The notes below the pieces were generated by a model. That model saw only the letters and a list, made by a program, of their open reading frames with translations, was not told where the DNA came from and did not search any database. This document shows, piece by piece, positions 44,056 through 51,886 of a DNA stretch of 64,000 nt; within the stretch, counting starts at the first letter, position 1, and every line of letters starts with the position of its first letter. This DNA is from Streptomyces maremycinicus (GTDB taxonomy: Bacteria > Actinomycetota > Actinomycetes > Streptomycetales > Streptomycetaceae). The DNA lies in the NCBI RefSeq assembly GCF_001184025.1, contig NZ_BBYG01000020.1:186001-250000 (forward strand). Reading direction: 5' to 3'. The position numbers were made by a program, and so were the translations under genes.

Positions 44056-44076
44056 ACCGTTCGGGGAAAGGGCGAA

Positions 44077-44109
44077 AGGGCCCGCCCCGTGACGTGCAGG
44101 GCGGGCCCT
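44077..44109. terminator. Bidirectional terminator hairpin
   Basis: AGGGCCCGCCC pairs with GGGCGGGCCCT around an 11-nt loop, between the convergent methylase and M4 protease genes. Confidence 0.8.
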
Positions 44110-44121
44110 CTTCACGGTTGG

Positions 44122-45768
44122 TCAGTTGACGTTGACCGCGGTCCAGGCCGCTGCCACCGCGTTGTATTCCGTGGTGCCCGTGCCGTAGAGGTCGCGGGCC
44201 GCGTTCAGGGTGGCTGTTCTCGCCGCCGCGTAGTTCGTCGAGGACGTCATGTAGACGGTCAGGGCGCGGTACCAGATCGCGCCGAGCTTCTCGCGGCCGA
44301 TGCCGGTGAGCGTCGAGCCGTTGTACGTCGGGGAGTTGTAGGTGACGCCGTTGACGGTCTTCGTGCCGCTGCCCTCCGCGAGGAGGTAGGCGAAGTGGTT
44401 GGCGACCCCGGAGGAGTAGTGGACGTCGAGGTTGCCGACCGAACTGCTCCAGTAGTCGGCGGAGTTGCCGTCCTTGCTCGGCTTGTCCATGTAGCGCAGG
44501 GCGTCCCGGCCGAAGCCGGAGCGGACGATCTTCTCGCCGATGAGGTAGTCGCCGGTGTCCGAGGAGTTCCCGGCGTAGAACTCGACCAGGCTGCCGAAGA
44601 TGTCGGACGTCGCCTCGTTCAGGCCACCGGACTCGCCCGAGTAGGTCAGCTTGGCCGTCTTCGAGGTCACGCCGTGGGACATCTCGTGACCGGCCACGTC
44701 CAGCGCGACCAGCGGGCCCAGTTGGGTGCCGTCACCGTCGCCGTAGGTCATGCAGAAGCAACTGTCGTCCCAGAAGGCGTTGTTGTAGCTGTTGCCGTAG
44801 TGGACGCGGTTGTAGGAGCCCTTGCCGTCGTTGCCGATGCCGTTCCGGCCATGCACGTTCTTGTAGTAGTCCCAGGTCACGTCGGTGCCGTACTGGGCGT
44901 CGACCGCGGCCGTGGAGCGGTCCGCCGTGGCGCCGGTGCCCCAGTGGTTGTCGGCGTCCGTGAAGAGGGTCGCCGGGGCGCGGCTGATGCAGATCCCGAA
45001 GATGCACAGGTCGGTCTTGTTGGCCGCGTCGCCGGTGTAGGTGTTGCCGCGTGTCGGGTCCTTGAGCTGGTACGTCGATCCCGAGAGGGTCGTCTCCAGC
45101 GGGACCGTGCCGCCGTACAGGGACCTGCCGTCTCCCGAGGCGGTCTCGATGGTGTCCCAGGCGTCGATCTGGGCGCCGGTGCGCGCGTCGGTCAGCACCG
45201 CGCGGGCGACCGGGTTGCCGAGGGTGTCCAGGGCGACGACGTCGGTGCGCCAGGCCAGTCTCGGGGCGCCGTGCAGCGCGTCGACGACCAGCTGCGGCTT
45301 GGCCTTCGGCTGCTTCAGCGTCTCCCCGAGGTGGGCGGCGCGCAGGGCGTTCACGGCGACGTCGGCGGCCTCCGGGGCGGACACCTCCGGGGTGATGCCG
45401 GACAGCGAGATCACCCTCCCCGTCGCCCGGTCGGCGCTGCGGTACGCGCCGTCGGGGGCCAGGTGGACGACGAAGTCGCCGCCCAGGACCGGCAGTCGGC
45501 GGTAGGTGCGGTCGTAGCGGACGTGCTGGGTGCCGTCCTTGTCGATGACCACGTCACGGACGGTGGTGTCCTGCACGGAGGTGAGGCCGAGAGCGGCCGC
45601 GCGGTCGGCGAGGACCGCCGCGGCGTTGTCGAGCGCCGTCGCCCGGGTCGGTCTGTCGGCCGCGTCGGCGACCGGGGAGAGCACGGCGGCCAGGAGCGTG
45701 GCCGTGGTCGCGGCGATACCGGCGGTGGCGAGACGGGAACCTCGGACGTGCTGCCGTATCCGACTCAT
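44122..45768 (-). CDS. Secreted M4 family (thermolysin-like) metalloprotease precursor
   Basis: The 548-residue preproprotein has a Sec signal (MSRIRQHVRGSRLATAG, hydrophobic run, cleavage near ADAADR), a propeptide with FTP-type fold and a catalytic domain. Zinc binding is in VAGHEMSHGV (HExxH near 360), the third ligand in GGLNEATSDIFG, and catalytic His in VHYSSGVANHFAYLL. It should degrade extracellular proteins. ATG 45768 was chosen because the signal peptide starts there, with GGAG 12 bases upstream. Confidence 0.95.
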   Translation of the reverse strand: MSRIRQHVRGSRLATAGIAATTATLLAAVLSPVADAADRPTRATALDNAAAVLADRAAALGLTSVQDTTVRDVVIDKDGTQHVRYDRTYRRLPVLGGDFVVHLAPDGAYRSADRATGRVISLSGITPEVSAPEAADVAVNALRAAHLGETLKQPKAKPQLVVDALHGAPRLAWRTDVVALDTLGNPVARAVLTDARTGAQIDAWDTIETASGDGRSLYGGTVPLETTLSGSTYQLKDPTRGNTYTGDAANKTDLCIFGICISRAPATLFTDADNHWGTGATADRSTAAVDAQYGTDVTWDYYKNVHGRNGIGNDGKGSYNRVHYGNSYNNAFWDDSCFCMTYGDGDGTQLGPLVALDVAGHEMSHGVTSKTAKLTYSGESGGLNEATSDIFGSLVEFYAGNSSDTGDYLIGEKIVRSGFGRDALRYMDKPSKDGNSADYWSSSVGNLDVHYSSGVANHFAYLLAEGSGTKTVNGVTYNSPTYNGSTLTGIGREKLGAIWYRALTVYMTSSTNYAAARTATLNAARDLYGTGTTEYNAVAAAWTAVNVN

Positions 45769-45887
45769 CAGTGTCTTCGGTCTCCTCGGAAAGGCGCCGT
45801 GGGGGGCGCGTGTGGGGGTGGCCTGGGGAGGTCGGTCTGTGGGTGGCCTGTGAGGTGGCGCTGATGTCGTCCTGGCATTTAAGAGGG

Positions 45888-45901
45888 CATGACATGTCAT
45901 G
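45888..45901. promoter_or_regulatory. 14-bp palindrome upstream of the M4 protease
   Basis: CATGACATGTCATG is perfectly palindromic and lies about 120 bp before the protease start and 59 bp before the divergent gene at 45960. It may be an operator shared by both. Confidence 0.45.
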
Positions 45902-45959
45902 TCCATAGCGCATGCGCGGTGGACCGGTGAGGGGGCGGTGAGGGGAGAGAATCGTTTCC

Positions 45960-46394
45960 GTGAGCGCCCCGGAACTCCCCTTCTTCGTCTACGGCACCCT
46001 CCGCCCCGGCGAGGTCAACCACGACCTCCTCCTGCGCGGTCGCACCCTCCGCGAGGAACCGGCCCGGCTGGCCGGGGCGGTGCTGTACCGGGGGCCCGGC
46101 TACCCCTACGCGGTGGAGGAGCCGGGCGGGACGGTGGCCGGCGAACTCGTCACACCCCGCCCGGAGGCGTACGCGCGGCTGCTCGCCGAGCTCGACCGGC
46201 TGGAGGAGTACGTGCCGGGCGACCCGCGCAACCTGTACGAGCGGGTCGAGCGCGAGGTGCGGGTCCGAGGGGCCGACCGCCTCACCGTGTCCACCGTGCG
46301 CGCCTGGGTGTACGTCGCCGCACCCGGCGTCGCCGACCGGCTGCGGGCCCGGGGCGAGCTGATCGAGAGCGGTGACTGGCTCGTGCGGCCGTGA
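45960..46394 (+). CDS. Gamma-glutamylcyclotransferase-like (GGCT/AIG2) protein
   Basis: The 144-residue protein opens with FFVYGTLRPGEVNHDLLL, the GGCT/AIG2 signature loop, and has ELDRLEEYVPGD with the acidic residue typical of the active site. Relatives release 5-oxoproline from gamma-glutamyl amines. The exact substrate is unknown. GTG 45960 follows GGGGAGAG at 12 bases. The next 226 bases to 46620 show no gene. Confidence 0.85.
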   Translation: MSAPELPFFVYGTLRPGEVNHDLLLRGRTLREEPARLAGAVLYRGPGYPYAVEEPGGTVAGELVTPRPEAYARLLAELDRLEEYVPGDPRNLYERVEREVRVRGADRLTVSTVRAWVYVAAPGVADRLRARGELIESGDWLVRP

Positions 46395-46620
46395 CCCGCA
46401 CGGCGGGGACGGTCACCCGTTCACCCGCCCTGCGGGCGGTTTTCCGCGCGGCGCCGTCCACACGGCGGTGACCTGGTGAAACGCGGGCAGCCGCCACCCT
46501 CCCGGCCGGGAATCTGACACCCATTCATCCCATTACTGACACTCCCTCAGGAAGCGCGCTCGGCCCGCTGCGACTTACCTCGGAAGGGCAGGCAGACTCG
46601 AAGAGCTCGAAGGAGCACCG

Positions 46621-47202
46621 ATGCGACGCACCGCCCGTCGTACCGCACGCCGCACCGCCCGTCGTGGCGCCCGTCGTACCGCGCACCTGCTGGCCGGTGC
46701 CGCGCTCGCCGTCGTCGCCACGGCCGGGTCCGCGGCGCCCGCCCAGGGCGCCGGTACCGGTACCCGTGCCGGGAGCCTGGAGGTGTATCCCTCCACCGCG
46801 GTGCCGGGCGGACAGGTCTCGGTGAACACGGCGGCGTGCGGGGACGGCGGAGCGGCGACGGGCGACGCCGGGGCGGTGGGCGCAGGTCGCTTCCCGCTCG
46901 CGCCCAGCGCGCACGAGGGCGAGGCGATCGGGCAGTTCCGGGTACCGCCGAGCGCGCAGCCGGGGACGTACGAGATCGTCGCGGAGTGCGCCACGGGCGG
47001 GCGGCGCGTCACCGGGGACCTGGTGGTCGTGCTGGCGTCCGACCGGCAGCCGTTGCATCCGCGAGGAAGTGTGAAGACGGGGGTCGGCGGCGCACTGGGC
47101 CCCGACCCCGTACAGACCGCGGCCGGTGTGGCGGCTCTCGCCGTCGCCGCCGCGGGCGGTACCTGGCTCCTGCATCGCCGGGCGAGAGGCGACGGGATCT
47201 GA
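46621..47202 (+). CDS. Surface protein with signal peptide and C-terminal anchor, next to sortase
   Basis: The 193-residue protein has a strongly basic start of Arg-Arg-Thr-Ala repeats, a signal core (LLAGAALAVVATAGSAAPAQ), an Ig-like middle domain (SLEVYPSTAVPGGQVSVN ... GTYEIVAECATGGRRVTG) and a C-terminal helix with RRARGDGI tail. It has the shape of a sortase substrate, but I see no LPXTG-type motif. It sits before the class F sortase at 47383 and probably works with it. Function unknown. Confidence 0.75.
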   Translation: MRRTARRTARRTARRGARRTAHLLAGAALAVVATAGSAAPAQGAGTGTRAGSLEVYPSTAVPGGQVSVNTAACGDGGAATGDAGAVGAGRFPLAPSAHEGEAIGQFRVPPSAQPGTYEIVAECATGGRRVTGDLVVVLASDRQPLHPRGSVKTGVGGALGPDPVQTAAGVAALAVAAAGGTWLLHRRARGDGI

Positions 47203-47287
47203 CGGACACCCTCCGCTGTCCGTCCGCCGGTACCGCATGTCCCCTCCCCCTCCGGGTCCGACGCCCCTCGCGGCCCGGAGGGGGAAC

Positions 47288-47373
47288 GGGGTTCCCCCTG
47301 GTCAGTACGGGGTGCCCCTGATACAGGGAGGGGTTCCCCCCTGGTGCGGGTGGGGGTTCCCCTGATGCAGGAA
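47288..47373. repeat. Four degenerate 21-23 bp repeats
   Basis: Units of GGGGTTCCCCCTG-type sequence begin near 47288, 47309, 47330 and 47353. Each has a GGGG(T)CCCC palindrome. The last runs to the ribosome site of the sortase gene, so RNA hairpins here could affect its translation. Noncoding. Confidence 0.65.
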
Positions 47374-47382
47374 GGGTCCGGT

Positions 47383-48009
47383 ATGCGCAGGGTCGGCAAC
47401 ACCGCCATAGCGGCCGTCACCGTGATCGCTCTGGGCAGCGGTGCCTGGCTGCTGCACAGCGGCGCCGAGACACACGCCCCGCCGCAGCCCTCCGCGGCAC
47501 AGCGTCACTCGGCCGGCCCCGACGCGGAGGCCCGTTCCGCCCCACCGCTGCCGGCCTCCCCGCCCGACCGGGTCCGCATCCCCGCGATCCATGTGGACGC
47601 CCCGTTGACGGGCCTCGCCCTCACCCCGTCCGGCAGCCTCGACGTCCCGCCCGCCGAGAAGAAGAACCTGGCCGGCTGGTACGAGGCCGGCACCACCCCC
47701 GGCGAGACGGGCACGGCGATCGTCGCCGGCCATGTGGACAACGCCGACGGCCCCGCCGTCTTCTACGACCTGGGCGCCCTGCGCAAGGGCAGCGCGATCG
47801 AGGTGGACCGGCGGGACGGAAGCGTGGCGGTGTTCACCGTGGACGCCGTCGAGGTCTACCAGGCACGCGACTTCCCCGACGAGAAGGTGTACGGGGCGGC
47901 GAGCAGACCGGAGCTGCGGGTGATCACCTGCGGCGGGGGCTACACGAAGTCGACCGGCTATCAGGGGAACATCGTCGTCTTCGCCCACCTCACGTCCTCA
48001 CACGCCTAG
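47383..48009 (+). CDS. Class F sortase
   Basis: The 208-residue protein has one N-terminal membrane helix (GNTAIAAVTVIALGSGAWLL), a linker and a sortase barrel: RVRIPAIHVDAPLTGLAL, catalytic histidine in TAIVAGHVDNADGPAVF, cysteine in LRVITCGGGYTKSTGYQ, with a later arginine-type context before NIVVFAHL. Class F sortases of Actinobacteria anchor surface proteins. ATG 47383 follows AGGAAGGG. The neighbour at 46621 is the likely partner. Confidence 0.9.
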   Translation: MRRVGNTAIAAVTVIALGSGAWLLHSGAETHAPPQPSAAQRHSAGPDAEARSAPPLPASPPDRVRIPAIHVDAPLTGLALTPSGSLDVPPAEKKNLAGWYEAGTTPGETGTAIVAGHVDNADGPAVFYDLGALRKGSAIEVDRRDGSVAVFTVDAVEVYQARDFPDEKVYGAASRPELRVITCGGGYTKSTGYQGNIVVFAHLTSSHA

Positions 48010-48039
48010 CCGAGTCGCGTCGCCTCTCCCGACGCCGAC

Positions 48040-48092
48040 ACCCCCGCACCCCCGCACCCCCGCACCCCCGCACCCCCGCACCCCCGCACCCC
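48040..48092. repeat. 8-bp tandem repeat, about 6.5 copies
   Basis: Units of ACCCCCGC begin at 48040, 48048, 48056, 48064, 48072 and 48080, with a partial unit to 48092. It lies after the sortase stop, in the 242-bp gap before the DUF4157 gene. Confidence 0.9.
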
Positions 48093-48251
48093 GACTATCC
48101 GTGTCCTCGGACATCTGTGTCCTCGCGGCTTCCCAGGTCGGCTGGAGCCGGGCGCCCAGGTCGCCGTCCGCGCCACCCGGCGATTGCTTCGGACGTGTCG
48201 CGAATCTGTTAACTCCCCGCGTTTCAGGGGGAGATGGCCGATGATCGGAGC

Positions 48252-51200
48252 ATGCGTTCACAGGACCAGCAGGACACCGCCGCTCGTCCCGCCCGCACCA
48301 CACCGGCCGCGGCGCGCTCGACCGACGCCGCCGGTGCGGGCCGTTCCGCCGGTCCGGCCGGACCGGCGGGACCGGTCGGTCCGGCCGGACCCGTCGGCCT
48401 GAGCGGGCCGGCCGGACCCGCCGGCCTCGCCGGGCCGATCGGACTCGCCGGACAGATCGGCCTCGCCGGACCGGACGTACCGGCGGGACCGCTCGGAACG
48501 TCCGGACCGGCCGGGGCCGGAGTCGCGCCGTCCGCCGGGCAGTTGCTGGCGCTACAGCGCACGGCCGGCAACGCCGCCGTCGTCCAGGCACTGGAGCGGC
48601 AGCGGCAGGCCGGGCGCCACACCCACGGTCCCTCCTGCGGTCACCTCGACCCCGCACCCGTACAACGCCGGGCGCCGGAGAACTCCCCCGGCCAGGACGC
48701 CACCACCGCCGTACAGCGCCATGTGCACGGCCCCTCCTGCGGTCACCGCGACTCCCTCCCCGTGCAGCGTCACGCGCACGGCCCTTCCTGCGGGCATGAC
48801 GGCTCAGCGCCCGTGCAGCGTTCGTCCGTGCCGGATGTGCTGCGCACCGCCGGACAGCCGCTGGACGGGGCGGTCCGCACGGAGATGGAGGCGCGGCTGG
48901 GCGCCGACTTCTCCGACGTGCGGCTGCACACCGGGCCGACCGCCCAGCGCTCGGCGGACGAGGTGGGCGCCCGGGCCTACACCTCCGGCAGCCATGTCGT
49001 CATCGGCGCCGGGGGTGCCGACCGGCACACCCTGGCCCATGAGCTGACGCACGTCATCCAGCAGCGTCAGGGGCCGGTCGCCGGTACCGACAACGGCTCG
49101 GGGCTCAGCGTCTCGGACCCCTCCGACCGCTTCGAACGCGCGGCGGAGGACAACGCCCGCCGTGTGCTGGCCGGTCCCGCGCCCACCGCGGCCCCCGTAC
49201 AGCGGGCGGAAGCCGCCCCCACCGACAAGGCTCCCGTACAGCGCACGGAGGCCGCGCCCACCGAGGAGCCGCCCGTGCGGCACGCGGAGGCCACGCCCAC
49301 CGAGGAGGCAGCGCCCGTGCAGCGGACGGCGGCCGCTCCCGTGCGCACCGCGGGCGGCGAGATCGCCGTCCAGCGCATGCACGGCGGCGAAGCGCCCTTC
49401 GATCACGCCCAGTACTACGCGAAGACCGGCTGGCAGGAGGCGGCCGAGGAGTTCGAGAAGCGGCTCGGCGCGTACTCGTTCGGGCATCCGAGGGCGCTCG
49501 CCGCGGCCCGCAAGACCGTGTCCCGGCTCAAGCAGCTGCTCATCGCCTACGCCCGCACCGAGCACAAGGACGTCGCCCTCGCCAACAAGTCGTTCTTCAA
49601 GGACGACAAGACGAGCGCCGGACAGGTGGGCGAGGGCATGACCACCGCCCAGATCAACGAGTTCTTCGCCCGCGACGGCAACGTCCGCGAGCTGATCACG
49701 GCCGTCTACAACGCCGCCTACTACAACAAGGGCGCGGAGCTCTCCCTCAAGGACATCCTCAACGGGATCATCGGGCCCAAGCCGCAGCTCGCCTCCACCC
49801 TCGGGATGAACCAGGAGGAGCTGAAGAAACACTCCGCGTTCCTCAACAGCTACTCCCGTACGGCCCTGTACGCGACGGCGAGCCTGAAGGGCAAGGGCTA
49901 CAACTACGAGAAGGACCCGTACGCGCTCGGCAACCTGCTGTGGCAGTCGGAACCGGAGACCTTCGCCGGCGACACCCTGGAAATGATCAACAGCCAGGGC
50001 CCGCGGACGGAGCGCAGCGAGGCCGACAAGGAGGCCCACCGCAAGACCCCCCGCGACTACGCGGACCGAGGCGCCCCGCTCAGCAGCCGCGAGCTGGACT
50101 TCGTGGGCAAGCCCGGCATGGACGACAAGCTCCCGTGGAACGAGGGCACCGCCTACTGGGAGATCCAGCAGAACGAGTCCTGGCCCAAGACGAACGCCGC
50201 GCGCGGCATCCCGGTCGTCGCCGGAATGTCAGGCACCACCACCCGGATGCTCAAGACCTTCCAGTGGATCAAGGTGTCCGGGGTGGACGTCTTCGACTAC
50301 CGGATGGCCGTGATGGGCTGGATGCTGCCGTCCTGGGACCACTCCCTCTACGAGATCCTGCGCGGTTCCTGGGCGGCCGGGGTCAAGGGGCCGGGCGAGT
50401 CCGCGGCCAAGGCGGGCAAGGGCGCCGCGCTGATGTACCAGCACATCGCGCCCTTCACGGAAGAGGAGCTGCGGCAGAACGTCTGCCGCGACGGCCAGTT
50501 CCCGCACGAGCTGATGTACCTCGCCGAGGCCAACAAGCCCCGGGCGGTCGACCCCGCGGCCAGCGGTTTCACGGAACCCGGCCAGGCCGCGGCGGGCCGG
50601 GCGACGGCCAAGTACAACGCCTTCGAGCAGGGCGACACCGCGCCGACCGCGCGGATCGCCCAGTGGAAGGCGGACAACGGCGGGGCCTCCACCACGGCCG
50701 TCACCCAGAAGTTCAAGCCCGCCCACGCGACGGCCCTGATGACGTACACCGGCGGGGCCCACCAGATGATCAACTCGGTGGTGCGCAGCCGGCTGCTGCC
50801 CGAGGGGTACGCGCCCTACGGCACCGGCGCCCTGGCCACCGCGGGCGCCGAGGCCCTGTCGCTGCGGCAGATCAAGGGTCAGCTCCGCTGGGCCGCCCAG
50901 GACCCGGCCCACGAGAAGATACCCACGCTCGACGAGGACCCGGTGATCGCGCCGCAGCTGCCGGCCGCCCGGGGCGCGGACCCGGTGGCCAAGGAGGCGG
51001 CGATGGCCGTCATCGACGCGCGGATCGAGATCCTCGCCCCCGGTCTCTTCGAGGAGCTCAAGGCGCACGCCGACATGACGATGGAGGCGCTGAACCGGCT
51101 GCCTCCGGTCACCGGCACGGTCTACCGCGGCGACTGGAACGCCGGTGGCGACGAGTCGGTGTACCGGCTCGGCAAGCAGGCCGCGCTGAACTACCGGCCG

Positions 51201-51506
51201 GGCTCGATCTTCACGTCCTCCTTCGACAGCACCAGCAGGGTGGAGTCCGTGGGGCTGGGCTTCATGCGCGACCAGCGGGTCAGCGGCACGAAGACGCACC
51301 GGATCCTGCTGGAGCTGACCCTCGTCGGGAAGTACGGCCGTGACATCGACCCCTTCCACCAGTACCAGGGCCACGAGGCGGAGGTGCTGCTCATGCCGGG
51401 CGCGAACTTCAAGGTGGACCGGAGCGAGTGGGTGCAGGACCCGGGTCACAAACCGGCGAACGGCGGCAGCGACTGGTACGAGCACGTCTACGCGACGGAG
51501 GTGTAG
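48252..51506 (+). CDS. DUF4157 protein with C-terminal ADP-ribosyltransferase-like domain (candidate exported toxin)
   Basis: The 1084-residue protein has a collagen-like Gly-Pro-Ala stretch (about 30-90), LLALQRTAGNAAVVQALER, three HGPSCGH motifs between 124 and 185, and a DUF4157 domain with HTLAHELTHVIQQRQG (HExxH near 262). DUF4157 proteins are associated with contractile injection systems in actinobacteria. A PVQR-rich linker follows. The C-terminal 150 residues read as an ADP-ribosyltransferase: Arg in TGTVYRGDW (about 957), the Ser-Thr-Ser type motif SIFTSSFDSTSR (about 985-997) and ExE in GHEAEVLLMPGANF (about 1041). The middle domain (about 390-900) is unrecognised. ATG 48252 fits relatives; ATG 48234 has the stronger purine tract but no spacing. 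Confidence 0.82.
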   Translation: MRSQDQQDTAARPARTTPAAARSTDAAGAGRSAGPAGPAGPVGPAGPVGLSGPAGPAGLAGPIGLAGQIGLAGPDVPAGPLGTSGPAGAGVAPSAGQLLALQRTAGNAAVVQALERQRQAGRHTHGPSCGHLDPAPVQRRAPENSPGQDATTAVQRHVHGPSCGHRDSLPVQRHAHGPSCGHDGSAPVQRSSVPDVLRTAGQPLDGAVRTEMEARLGADFSDVRLHTGPTAQRSADEVGARAYTSGSHVVIGAGGADRHTLAHELTHVIQQRQGPVAGTDNGSGLSVSDPSDRFERAAEDNARRVLAGPAPTAAPVQRAEAAPTDKAPVQRTEAAPTEEPPVRHAEATPTEEAAPVQRTAAAPVRTAGGEIAVQRMHGGEAPFDHAQYYAKTGWQEAAEEFEKRLGAYSFGHPRALAAARKTVSRLKQLLIAYARTEHKDVALANKSFFKDDKTSAGQVGEGMTTAQINEFFARDGNVRELITAVYNAAYYNKGAELSLKDILNGIIGPKPQLASTLGMNQEELKKHSAFLNSYSRTALYATASLKGKGYNYEKDPYALGNLLWQSEPETFAGDTLEMINSQGPRTERSEADKEAHRKTPRDYADRGAPLSSRELDFVGKPGMDDKLPWNEGTAYWEIQQNESWPKTNAARGIPVVAGMSGTTTRMLKTFQWIKVSGVDVFDYRMAVMGWMLPSWDHSLYEILRGSWAAGVKGPGESAAKAGKGAALMYQHIAPFTEEELRQNVCRDGQFPHELMYLAEANKPRAVDPAASGFTEPGQAAAGRATAKYNAFEQGDTAPTARIAQWKADNGGASTTAVTQKFKPAHATALMTYTGGAHQMINSVVRSRLLPEGYAPYGTGALATAGAEALSLRQIKGQLRWAAQDPAHEKIPTLDEDPVIAPQLPAARGADPVAKEAAMAVIDARIEILAPGLFEELKAHADMTMEALNRLPPVTGTVYRGDWNAGGDESVYRLGKQAALNYRPGSIFTSSFDSTSRVESVGLGFMRDQRVSGTKTHRILLELTLVGKYGRDIDPFHQYQGHEAEVLLMPGANFKVDRSEWVQDPGHKPANGGSDWYEHVYATEV

Positions 51507-51785
51507 GGCCCGGCGCGAGGGGCCGCCGGGCGCGGGAGGGCCGCCGGGAGCGAGCGAGGGCACGCGGGCCGGCCCGGCGGGCGGCCCCGGCAGAAGCGAG
51601 CGAGAGCACACGGGAGGGCACGCCAGGCGGGCCCGCCCGGAGCGAGCGAGAGCACGCGGGCCGGCCCGGCGGGCGGCCCCGGCGGCAGCGTGCGAGAGCC
51701 CGGCGGGCGGCCTCGGCGGGAGCGTGCGAGAGCCCGGCGGGCGGCCTCGGCGGGAGCGTGCGAGGCATCGGCGGGAGCGCGGGGC
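51507..51785. repeat. Degenerate repeats in the gap before the nitrite reductase operon
   Basis: A unit of about 34 bp (GAGCGTGCGAGAGCCCGGCG, then GGCGGCCTCGGCGG) recurs imperfectly near 51680-51785, with related AGCGAGCGAG and CCGGCGGGCGGCC blocks from 51530. No gene is convincing in 51507-51886. Confidence 0.65.
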
Positions 51786-51836
51786 GCAACCCTCACACCC
51801 CCGCCCCCGCCCCGCTGAGGGCAGCGTTCCTCGCGG

Positions 51837-51874
51837 GAAACAACGGTGATGCGGTCGGGTAACGTCGGCAACGC
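51837..51874. promoter_or_regulatory. GlnR-type box upstream of the nitrite reductase operon
   Basis: Four 5-mers are spaced by six bases each: GAAAC, GATGC, GTAAC, AACGC. This matches the alternating gTnAc-n6-GaAAc pattern of actinobacterial GlnR sites and ends 12 bp before ATG 51887. It supports nitrogen control of the operon. Confidence 0.6.
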
Positions 51875-51886
51875 ACGCTCCTGGAC

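Noticed and set aside
47126..47365. Small proteins in the repeat region before the sortase
   Set aside because: Their sequence is made of the GGGG-CCCC repeats themselves and overlaps the end of the surface protein gene.
48252..51506. A contractile injection system or antitoxin gene beside the DUF4157 protein
   Set aside because: No sheath, baseplate, tube or small immunity gene is found in the surrounding 20 kb, so only the cargo-like protein can be claimed.
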